Shown piece after piece: positions 1-6,302 of a DNA stretch of 6,956 bases. The notes below the pieces were generated by a model. The model made no database searches. It had not been told where the DNA came from and saw only the letters and a program-made list of their open reading frames with translations. This DNA comes from Cyanobacteria bacterium OH_CFB_184 (GTDB taxonomy: Bacteria; Cyanobacteriota; Vampirovibrionia; Gastranaerophilales; Gastranaerophilaceae). Both the position numbers and the translations under genes were made by a program. Position 1 is the stretch's first letter. Each line of letters begins with the position of its first letter. The stretch spans positions 1-6,956 of the forward strand of contig JAEZOG010000104.1 in the NCBI GenBank assembly GCA_023414155.1, in the 5' to 3' direction.

Positions 1-112
1 CTCTGCAGCAATCGGTGCAGGTGGACTTGCTTTTTGCGGGTTTAAAAACATCTCAGGCGGTTTCTACAAAGGACTGTCTGCAGGATTAAAACTTTTTAGA
101 AGAAAAAAATAA
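1..112 (+). CDS. 3' end of an unidentified gene (partial, start outside window)
   Basis: An open frame enters from the left edge (first whole codon at position 2) and stops at TAA 110-112, giving 36 visible residues. They begin with a Gly/Ala-rich, mildly hydrophobic stretch (SAAIGAGGLAFCGFKNISGG) and end in a basic tail (KLFRRKK). This fits the cytoplasmic tail of a small membrane-associated protein, but it is too little to assign a family. The stop lies 11 bases before the YtxH start, and the YtxH ribosome binding site directly abuts it, so the two are almost certainly co-transcribed. In many bacteria a DUF948 (YtxG-like) gene sits directly upstream of ytxH, so that is a reasonable guess from context only. 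The other two frames are closed or lack a plausible tail here. Confidence 0.6.
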   Translation, partial: SAAIGAGGLAFCGFKNISGGFYKGLSAGLKLFRRKK

Positions 113-123
113 AGGAGACAAAT

Positions 124-387
124 ATGTCAGTAGGAAAATTTTTCGCAGGTTTCATAATTGGCGGAGCAGTAGGTGCTCTTGCAGGTATTCTTTTAGCTCC
201 GGAATCAGGAGAAAAAACTCGTGAGTTATTGAGCAAAACATCAAAAGATATTTGCGACAAAGCACAAGATACAGTATGTGAAATCCAAACAAAAGCAGAT
301 GATATCGTTAGTGATATCCAAGAAAAAGGCGATGAACTTATTGAAAAACTTCAAGAAATCATAAACAAACAAAAAGTCGCTGAATAA
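124..387 (+). CDS. YtxH-family small membrane protein
   Basis: This 87-residue protein has the YtxH layout. A single Gly/Ala-rich hydrophobic helix (about residues 5-25, with GGAVGALAGILLAP) ends in the family hallmark APESGEKTRE (25-34). A charged, amphipathic, probably coiled-coil tail rich in Lys, Glu and Asp follows (35-87). It is likely anchored in the cytoplasmic membrane with the helical tail in the cytoplasm. Members of this family (PF12732) are widespread and often annotated as general-stress proteins, but no molecular function is established. The start is supported by a strong AAAGGAG site at 111-117, six bases before the ATG. It sits 11 bases after the preceding gene and is probably its operon partner. 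There are two cysteines in the tail (44 and 52). Family assignment is firm; function is not. Confidence 0.88.
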   Translation: MSVGKFFAGFIIGGAVGALAGILLAPESGEKTRELLSKTSKDICDKAQDTVCEIQTKADDIVSDIQEKGDELIEKLQEIINKQKVAE

Positions 388-410
388 ATCAAATAATTAA
401 AAACTGTATA

Positions 411-473
411 CAAAATCTCTTTCTATGTATTTAATAAACTATTTTTATAATAAAATACAGGAAAGAGATTTTG
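411..473. repeat. Perfect 13-bp inverted repeat around the spoIID-like promoter
   Basis: CAAAATCTCTTTC (411-423) is exactly reverse-complementary to GAAAGAGATTTTG (461-473), with 37 bases between. The -10 box at 446-451 lies between the arms. The right arm covers the expected first transcribed bases and part of the purine-rich ribosome binding region. It could be a two-site operator, or a hairpin that forms only in read-through RNA from the ytxH side. The loop is too long and the stem too AT-rich for a convincing intrinsic terminator, although a U-rich stretch follows. The repeat is a direct observation; its role is inference. Confidence 0.6.
446..451 (+). promoter_or_regulatory. Candidate -10 box for the spoIID-murJ-tsaC run
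   Basis: TATAAT at 446-451 matches the sigma70-type -10 consensus exactly. No good TTGACA-like -35 hexamer is present at 15-19 bases spacing (421-430 reads TTCTATGTAT), and there is no TG extension before the box. Transcription would begin near 457-459, giving a leader of only about 21-23 bases to the ATG at 480. The weak -35 suggests dependence on an activator or another contact. The background is very AT-rich, so a chance match is possible. Confidence 0.5.
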
Positions 474-479
474 ATTTTT

Positions 480-2138
480 ATGTTAAAAAAAATATATACA
501 CTACTAACTATAAGCTTTATACTTTTATTACCGAATTTTGCAAATGCACACGATAGCAACATCCCGATAAGAGTAGGGATAAGCACCAATGATTTTAGCA
601 AATTCGTTTATGGATCAGCTGAATTCAGCGCGAACGGTAATTTCGAAATTATAGATATTGCAAGCGGAAGAATAATACCTAATTTAACTTCTGAAGACAT
701 AATTAAAGTCAGCATAAAAAATGGCTGCTATACAATATATAAAAACCAAAATTTAAACACAACCAATTTATATGGCCCTATTGTTATTAAGCCGAAACAA
801 ACAAGCACGTTTATCGCTGTTCACAATTTAAAAAGAAGCGGAAATCAGGCATATTACAGAGGCATTATTGAATTAACTAAAAAAACAGGAAACGAAAATT
901 TATTCTGTATAGTAAACGTCTTGGATCTTGAAAATTACTTAAAAGGTGTAGTTCCTAACGAAATGCCTATTAGGTTTGGCTTAGAAGCACTAAAAGCTCA
1001 AACGGTAGCCGCCAGAAACTATGCATTAAGACCAAGAGAAAAGTTTTACAGTGAATTTGACGTATGTGACTCTGTTGCTTGTCAGGTTTATTTTGGTGCA
1101 GCAACTGAAAAAGAACTTTCAAATACAGCTATTAAACAAACAAACGGCATTGTAGCACTTTCTCCGGAAGAAGAATTAATCTTGGCGCTGTATAGCTCAA
1201 CGGCAGGCGGCTACACAGAAAACTATGAGTATACCTTTTCAGACCCTAAGACAAGAGCATTCCCAACTAAAGCTATCTCTTATCTAAAAGCAAAACCTGA
1301 TTATAAAACAATGAGCTCATTGGCTGATGAAGAAAGCGCAAAAGCATTTTTCTTATCTTATCCTGATTCATTCGACAGCCAGTCACCATATTTCAGATGG
1401 GAAAGAGAATGGAAATTCGATGAGCTTGAACAAGTTCTCAAAAAAACACTTATAGACCAATCAAAAACAGGGTTTATCAAGCCCAGCTTCACTAATTCAG
1501 ATGATTTTGGCACTTTAAAAGATCTAAAAGTAATCAAAAGAGGTGAATCAGGAAAAATCATAAGTTTAAATATAATCACTGATAAAGGTTCTTATTGTGT
1601 ATCAAAAGAACTTGTTATAAGAAGAACTTTGCAAAAAAACGGTAAAGCACTTCCAAGCGCAAACTTTGTGATCGATATCGTCGGAAACGATGACAATAAA
1701 AAAATAATCCTTCACGGTGCAGGTTTTGGTCACGGAGCAGGATTGAGCCAATTCGGAGCAGGCGGAATGGCTGCTAAAGGTTATAAGTTTGATGAAATTC
1801 TACAACACTATTACACAGGAATTTCACTAGCCACCATGCCTGTAGAGCTAACAACAGAGGAAATTAAAAACACAGCAGATCAAACTTTTTATGCCTCATC
1901 TAAAAAAGCCTTTTTAAGAATAAACAACCCTGATGGCATAGATGAGTTAACTGTAATGATAAATGGAAAAGAATTTAAGCCTGATATTAGCGATTCAACA
2001 AAGAAAAAATTTAAAATAGATATTTCAGAATATGTAAATGTTGGTCAAAACACAATTGTGTATTGCATACCAAAACTTGAAAACAGGAAGAAAACGATGA
2101 GAGTGTACGTCGAAATAAAAGAGGCAAAAAATGAGTAA
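480..2138 (+). CDS. Secreted SpoIID/LytB-domain peptidoglycan lytic transglycosylase-like protein
   Basis: From ATG 480 the protein has 552 residues; an in-frame TTG at 471 adds three. In TTG numbering, residues 4-26 form a signal peptide (MLKK, hydrophobic core, ANA then HD), so the enzyme acts outside the cytoplasmic membrane. The SpoIID domain spans about 145-455. It includes VPNEMP with the presumed catalytic Glu164, the helix EALKAQTVAARNYA (172-185), CDSVACQVY (199-207), STAGG (243-247) and the hallmark HGAGFGHGAGLSQFGAGG (415-432) with ILQHYYTG (443-450). Characterised SpoIID enzymes cleave glycan strands already stripped of stem peptides by an amidase; non-sporulating bacteria use relatives in septal remodelling or as amidase enhancers. 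About 100 C-terminal residues look like an added beta-rich domain. The final 8 bases overlap murJ. I prefer ATG 480 for its basic n-region, but AGGA at 459-462 is better spaced for TTG 471. Confidence 0.9.
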   Translation: MLKKIYTLLTISFILLLPNFANAHDSNIPIRVGISTNDFSKFVYGSAEFSANGNFEIIDIASGRIIPNLTSEDIIKVSIKNGCYTIYKNQNLNTTNLYGPIVIKPKQTSTFIAVHNLKRSGNQAYYRGIIELTKKTGNENLFCIVNVLDLENYLKGVVPNEMPIRFGLEALKAQTVAARNYALRPREKFYSEFDVCDSVACQVYFGAATEKELSNTAIKQTNGIVALSPEEELILALYSSTAGGYTENYEYTFSDPKTRAFPTKAISYLKAKPDYKTMSSLADEESAKAFFLSYPDSFDSQSPYFRWEREWKFDELEQVLKKTLIDQSKTGFIKPSFTNSDDFGTLKDLKVIKRGESGKIISLNIITDKGSYCVSKELVIRRTLQKNGKALPSANFVIDIVGNDDNKKIILHGAGFGHGAGLSQFGAGGMAAKGYKFDEILQHYYTGISLATMPVELTTEEIKNTADQTFYASSKKAFLRINNPDGIDELTVMINGKEFKPDISDSTKKKFKIDISEYVNVGQNTIVYCIPKLENRKKTMRVYVEIKEAKNE

Positions 2139-3699
2139 AACCCACAGCCTCATGAAAGCTGCTTGGATAATAGCATTTGTCACAATAATATCGAAATTTA
2201 TGGGATTCTTCAGAGATGTGGTAACCGCAAACTACTATGGAGCAGGCACAACGTCTGATGCGTATTTTTATGCATATCAAATTCCGGCACTAGCTTTAGT
2301 ATTGTTAGGAGGGGTCGGCGGGCCTTTTCATAGTGCTACTGTAGCTGTATTTGCCAAGCTGATACAAAATACTGATGAGAAAGCCAACGAAAAAGTAAAT
2401 AGACTCTATAGTACTTTTGTAACATCATCTTGCCTGGTTTTTGCTCTATTGAGCGTATTAGTATTTATTTTTTCAGACCAGATTATGGGTTTTATAATTT
2501 CAGGTCACAACCATGAATTAATAAAACTTGCAGGATTACATTTAAAAATAATGTCTCCAATTTTAATTATTGGAGGGATTGTCGGAATATATTACGGCCT
2601 ATTGATTACATTCAAAGAATTTATGTTGCCGAATATTTCTCCGATAATAATGAGCATTGTAATAATCGTTTCTATAGCTTTAGCAAAAAACGATACTTTA
2701 GGACTTGTACTGGCTTCTGCCACAACTGTTGGAGCTCTTTGCCAGTTTCTGGTTCAATATCCAAAAATTAGACAGCTTGGATTCAAAGTAAAACCTAACT
2801 TGCAAATACGAGATAACAAAGAGTTCCACAATTTAATGGAATTGCTTTTCCCTGCTATTTTAAGCTCAACAGTCGGTCAGATATATGTATATGTCGATAT
2901 GTTTTTCGCTTCGCAATTATCATCTGGTGCGTGGTCTGCGATTGGTTATGCAAACAGAATTTTTCAATTCCCGGTAGGGATTTTGGTAACTGCATTTTTA
3001 GTTCCATTGTTCCCAATTTTCTCAAAACTAGTTGGTGACAAGAACTACAACGACATAAGATATTATTTTAATAAAGGTGTAGGGCTATTGAACTTTGTGG
3101 CGTTCCCTATTTTAGTCGGAATAATTTTGCTTGCGAGCGATGCGGTTCAACTTGTTTTCCAAAGAGGGGCATTTGATTCAAATGCAACTTATATGGTATC
3201 TCAAGCACTCATATTCCTTTCAATCGCAATAATACCATATGTATTTAGAGATTCTATAACAAGAATTTTTTATTCGTTCAACGATTCAAGAACACCATTT
3301 TTAGTTGCATTATCATCGATAGCTTTAAAATTCTTATTAAACTTCTTATTTGTAAAACCTCTTGGAATAGGCGGTATCACCCTATCTACTTCTCTAGTGA
3401 CATTGTTTAATGCAACTTTGCTAGGATTCTTTATTCTCAAAAAAATGGATATGGACTATAAAATTTATTTCAAAAATTTATTTAAAATGATAGCAGCAGC
3501 TATTTTGACATTTGCAACAAGCTTTTTAATATACAAAGAATGGCAAATCTCAGACGCTAGCTGGTTGATGCTTGCAATCAAAACTTCAACAATGCTTTTA
3601 TTCTGCTTTGCAACTTATATTGCTTATGCCTCTATTTTAAGAATAGCTTACGTTAAGGAACTAAAGGACAGGATATATGGATATATTAAACGACGTTAA
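2131..3699 (+). CDS. murJ: MurJ/MviN-family lipid II flippase
   Basis: The 522-residue polytopic membrane protein belongs to the MOP-superfamily MurJ group, which flips lipid-linked peptidoglycan precursor to the outer membrane face. Length is typical (E. coli 511). Family motifs are the first helix with SKFMGFFRD (21-29), TSDAYFYAYQIP (41-52), YANRIFQFPVG (273-283) and FQRGAFD (343-349), with hydrophobic segments consistent with about 14 helices. By eye, E. coli Arg24, Asp39 and the essential Arg270 correspond to Arg28, Asp43 and Arg276. Arg18 is Lys22, and the Arg pair of the next loop is replaced by LLGGVGGPFHSA (58-69), a form I associate with cyanobacterial MurJ. The start is fixed by AAAAGAGG (2117-2124) six bases upstream. 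It overlaps the preceding peptidoglycan gene by 8 bases and tsaC by 23, which implies coupled expression. Confidence 0.93.
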   Translation: MSKTHSLMKAAWIIAFVTIISKFMGFFRDVVTANYYGAGTTSDAYFYAYQIPALALVLLGGVGGPFHSATVAVFAKLIQNTDEKANEKVNRLYSTFVTSSCLVFALLSVLVFIFSDQIMGFIISGHNHELIKLAGLHLKIMSPILIIGGIVGIYYGLLITFKEFMLPNISPIIMSIVIIVSIALAKNDTLGLVLASATTVGALCQFLVQYPKIRQLGFKVKPNLQIRDNKEFHNLMELLFPAILSSTVGQIYVYVDMFFASQLSSGAWSAIGYANRIFQFPVGILVTAFLVPLFPIFSKLVGDKNYNDIRYYFNKGVGLLNFVAFPILVGIILLASDAVQLVFQRGAFDSNATYMVSQALIFLSIAIIPYVFRDSITRIFYSFNDSRTPFLVALSSIALKFLLNFLFVKPLGIGGITLSTSLVTLFNATLLGFFILKKMDMDYKIYFKNLFKMIAAAILTFATSFLIYKEWQISDASWLMLAIKTSTMLLFCFATYIAYASILRIAYVKELKDRIYGYIKRR

Positions 3700-4276
3700 A
3701 TTTGTAGAAAAACTAAACCAAACTCTAAAAAATGGCGGGGTCGTTTCTTTTGTAACAGATACTGTCTGGGGTGTTGGATGCCTTCCGACAAATAAAGATG
3801 GAGTGGATAAAATTTACAGCTTGAAAAACAGAGATACTTCAAAGCCTCTCATATTAATGTCTGATGATATTGAGAACCTAAAACCTTTTGTAAAAAACAT
3901 ACCTGAAAAAGCGCAAGATTTGATAAAAAAACATTTCCCAGGGGCTCTAACACTTATTTTTGAAAAAGCTGAAATAACACCTGAAATAATTACTTCAGGC
4001 AAAAATACAGTCGGAATAAGAGTTCCAAACAATGAATTTTTCAAGAAATTATGTCAAGTAATCGACGGGCACGTGCTTGCAACAACAAGCGCTAACCTTT
4101 CTTCGCAACCGTCTGCTAAAAACTACAATGAGGCTAAAGATTTTATTGGAGAATACGTTGACTACACTTTTGAAGATTACGGATATAGCGCAAAAGGTCT
4201 TGAATCTACTGTTGCACTAGCAACAAACGATGATATAAAAGTGCTAAGACAAGGCGCAGTTAACATTGAAGATTAG
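3677..4276 (+). CDS. TsaC/Sua5/YrdC-family threonylcarbamoyl-AMP synthase
   Basis: This cytoplasmic enzyme of 199 residues makes threonylcarbamoyl-AMP from Thr, bicarbonate and ATP, the first step of t6A37 formation in ANN-reading tRNAs. It is a single YrdC domain. The C-terminal domain of long Sua5 proteins (about 340 residues) is absent, so it is TsaC-like in size. Visible motifs are FVTDTVWGVG (25-34), the nucleotide-binding basic cluster in SLKNRDTSKPL (48-58; Lys50, Arg52, Lys56), FPGALTLI (87-94), VGIRVP (112-117), TTSANLS (136-142), ESTV (176-179) and LRQGA (190-194). The start at 3677 is supported by AAAGGA (3663-3668) at eight bases, and the next in-frame Met is at residue 61. The first 23 bases overlap the 3' end of murJ in another frame, so translation is probably coupled. 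It appears to be a housekeeping passenger with no obvious link to cell-wall work. Confidence 0.93.
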   Translation: MDILNDVKFVEKLNQTLKNGGVVSFVTDTVWGVGCLPTNKDGVDKIYSLKNRDTSKPLILMSDDIENLKPFVKNIPEKAQDLIKKHFPGALTLIFEKAEITPEIITSGKNTVGIRVPNNEFFKKLCQVIDGHVLATTSANLSSQPSAKNYNEAKDFIGEYVDYTFEDYGYSAKGLESTVALATNDDIKVLRQGAVNIED

Positions 4277-4285
4277 TTGTAATAT

Positions 4286-4315
4286 TTGCCAATCGTCCCT
4301 AAAATTAGGTAAAAT
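4286..4315 (+). promoter_or_regulatory. Predicted sigma70-type promoter of the adenylate cyclase gene
   Basis: TTGCCA (4286-4291, five of six matches to the -35 consensus) and TAAAAT (4310-4315, five of six to the -10) are 18 bases apart in the gap after tsaC. The expected start, about seven bases past the -10, falls at or next to the A of the cyclase ATG (4322), which would give a leaderless transcript. A near-palindrome (CCTAA, AA, TTAGG; 4298-4309) fills the spacer and could be an operator. No strong Shine-Dalgarno competes with this reading: the only purine core is AGG at 4307-4309, 12 bases before the ATG. The boxes are visible; the start site is inferred. Confidence 0.55.
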
Positions 4316-4321
4316 TAAAAT

Positions 4322-6301
4322 ATGAAAAGATATACAAGCTCACTTATAATTGTAATAATTTCATTTCTTTTTGTCGCATCGATCGCGTATATCATTTCGA
4401 CCGAATTTTTAGACCGATCAGCAAATGACTACGCAATAAAACAAATAGCATACAACCAAAAAGATAACGGTTCTGACGACATAGTCATTGTCGTAATCGA
4501 TGATAAATCACTGGAATACATAAGATGGCCATGGCCAAGATCATTGTATTCAGACCTTTTTGAATTTTTGCAAAACCAATCCGAAGCGAAAGCTATTTTA
4601 TTTGATGCAGTCATTACTTCTCCTGATTCTTATAACCAATGGGCTGATCAAAATTTTTATAACCGTTTACCAAAGCTGCATTCTTTTGTTTCAGGCTTTA
4701 ATCTGTATTCAACAAACAATAACAGCGGGGATATTCTCCCATCTAGTTATGATAAACTTTTTGAATCTAAATCATTAGTCACTATTAGAGATAAACGCTT
4801 TAGAAAAATTGAATCAAACTACTTTGGAATAACAAAATTTCCAAAAGAATATATCGAAAACGTTCCAGCACTAGGTTCTGTTATGGTTCCAATGGATAAA
4901 GACGGTGTCATAAGAAGATTTATGCCTATTGTTGAATACAAAGGCAAACTCTATCCTTCATTGGCTCTTAGTGGTTATTCATTAAAATCAGGAATTAAAG
5001 ATTTTGTTCTGTATGATAACTTCTTATGCTCTGATGATGGTTGCAAGTCATTAAAAATCCCAATCAGTCAAAGAAAATCGAACAATTCCGTATATTCAAA
5101 TTTATCAGGTATCTTTACCAATTTTAACTGGTACAAACCTGTTGATGAATATTATTCACACAAACATTATTCTGCAATAGATATAATCAATTCAGCAAAA
5201 GCAATAAAAGAAGGTAAAAAACCGACTCTTGACCCTATGATTTTCAAAGACAAAATTGTAATTGTCGGAGGAAACGCTAACTCACAAAGTTTAGAGGACA
5301 GAAGAAACACACCTATTCTTTTAAAGCACTCAGGAGTTGACATCCAAGCTACAGCCATTAACAATATGATCGATAACAAGTTCTTTCTTGAAAGAAATTC
5401 TATCGTAACTTTAATCTTATCGCTTATATTTGGTTGGCTGACTTTCTGGATAATAAGCAGATACTCTATCGTGGTATCTCTAGCGTTTACATCAATGCTG
5501 ACCTGCGCTCACATAATTTTTTACAATATGTTTTTGGCAAATAATATTGAGATATCGCTATTTACACCAATCGTCACAGGTATAATAGTAATAGCATTCG
5601 GGTATTCCTATAGATACATTTTAGAAGGACAAAACAAAGAAAAAATCCAAAACGTTATGGGCAAATATATCTCAAAAGATATTATGCAAAACGTTATGTT
5701 AAACATAGACCATGTTAAAGTTGGCGGTATGAAATCAGAAGTCACTATTCTTTTTGCTGATATAAGAGGGTTCACTTCGATTTCTGAGAACCTAAGCGCA
5801 GAAGAAGTTACTGAAATACTAAATGAATATTTCAGCGCAATAGAACCGATTATTAGAAAATATGACGGAGTTTTAAATAAGTTTATGGGTGATGCTGTAA
5901 TGGCAATATTTGGTGAACCTATAAAAAACAAAAAACACGCAATAAATGCTGTGAAATGCGCTCAGGAAATCTTGAAAAAAGTAAAGCTCTTACAAGGTAA
6001 ATGGCTTAATGAAGGCAAACCAAAAATCAGTATCGGGGTTGGAATAAACACAGGTGAAGCATTTGTCGGCAACGTAGGTTCAGAAGAAAGACTGGAATAT
6101 ACGGTAATCGGTGATACAGTAAACCTTGCCAGTAGAATAGAAGCACACAACAAAATATATAAAACGCAATTCCTCATTAGCGAAAACACATACAAGCATA
6201 TAACCTCAATCGCTGATGTAATAAAAATCAGCGACGTAAAAATCAGAGGAAAAGCTAAAAAAATAGATATATACGAAGTTTTAAGAATAACTGATAATTA
6301 A
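4322..6301 (+). CDS. CHASE2-domain membrane-bound class III adenylate cyclase
   Basis: The 659-residue protein should convert ATP to cAMP in response to an extracytoplasmic cue. Order: N-terminal membrane helix (about 7-27); CHASE2 sensor outside the membrane (about 28-358) with IVIVVIDDKSLEYIRWPWPR (54-73), KIVIVGGNA (311-319) and GVDIQATAINNM (338-349); three helices (about 360-380, 382-406, 411-433); a short linker; and a class III cyclase domain (about 472-655). The six canonical active-site residues are present: metal ligands Asp480 (FADIRGFT) and Asp524 (FMGDAVMAIFG), base-selecting Lys520 and Thr594 (YTVIGDTVN), and transition-state Asn601 and Arg605. The Lys/Thr pair points to ATP and subclass IIIb, the type known from cyanobacteria. 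No PAS, GAF or HAMP module lies between membrane and catalytic domain. It has its own predicted promoter, and its stop lies one base before recG. The ligand is unknown. Confidence 0.93.
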   Translation: MKRYTSSLIIVIISFLFVASIAYIISTEFLDRSANDYAIKQIAYNQKDNGSDDIVIVVIDDKSLEYIRWPWPRSLYSDLFEFLQNQSEAKAILFDAVITSPDSYNQWADQNFYNRLPKLHSFVSGFNLYSTNNNSGDILPSSYDKLFESKSLVTIRDKRFRKIESNYFGITKFPKEYIENVPALGSVMVPMDKDGVIRRFMPIVEYKGKLYPSLALSGYSLKSGIKDFVLYDNFLCSDDGCKSLKIPISQRKSNNSVYSNLSGIFTNFNWYKPVDEYYSHKHYSAIDIINSAKAIKEGKKPTLDPMIFKDKIVIVGGNANSQSLEDRRNTPILLKHSGVDIQATAINNMIDNKFFLERNSIVTLILSLIFGWLTFWIISRYSIVVSLAFTSMLTCAHIIFYNMFLANNIEISLFTPIVTGIIVIAFGYSYRYILEGQNKEKIQNVMGKYISKDIMQNVMLNIDHVKVGGMKSEVTILFADIRGFTSISENLSAEEVTEILNEYFSAIEPIIRKYDGVLNKFMGDAVMAIFGEPIKNKKHAINAVKCAQEILKKVKLLQGKWLNEGKPKISIGVGINTGEAFVGNVGSEERLEYTVIGDTVNLASRIEAHNKIYKTQFLISENTYKHITSIADVIKISDVKIRGKAKKIDIYEVLRITDN

Positions 6302-6302
6302 A

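Noticed and set aside
411..480. The 13-bp inverted repeat as an intrinsic terminator of the ytxH transcript
   Set aside because: The loop is 37 bases, the stem is AT-rich, and the following T stretch is interrupted by GA. Attenuation is possible, but I would not call it a terminator.
2011..2280. 89-residue frame on the - strand across the spoIID/murJ junction
   Set aside because: It lies entirely over two well-supported + strand genes, has no recognisable domain or ribosome binding site, and has a Cys-rich composition typical of an antisense shadow.
4298..4309. CCTAA-AA-TTAGG as a terminator for tsaC
   Set aside because: The stem is 5 bp with a 2-base loop, too tight and too weak to fold, and no run of T follows. 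It is better considered as a possible operator in the promoter spacer.
4560..4778. 72-residue + strand frame inside the CHASE2 region
   Set aside because: It is an alternative frame of the cyclase gene; the in-frame protein has clear CHASE2 motifs (WPWPR) just upstream and continues through the region.
5608..5931. 107-residue - strand frame within the cyclase gene
   Set aside because: It mirrors the conserved cyclase catalytic domain. Its Ile/Ser/Phe-rich composition is what reverse translation of that domain gives, and no independent gene signal is seen.
5921..5938. Two A-runs separated by C in the cyclase gene as a programmed slippage site
   Set aside because: The frame runs intact through the site (IKNKKHAIN) with conserved cyclase motifs on both sides. 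Such runs are expected in an AT-rich genome.
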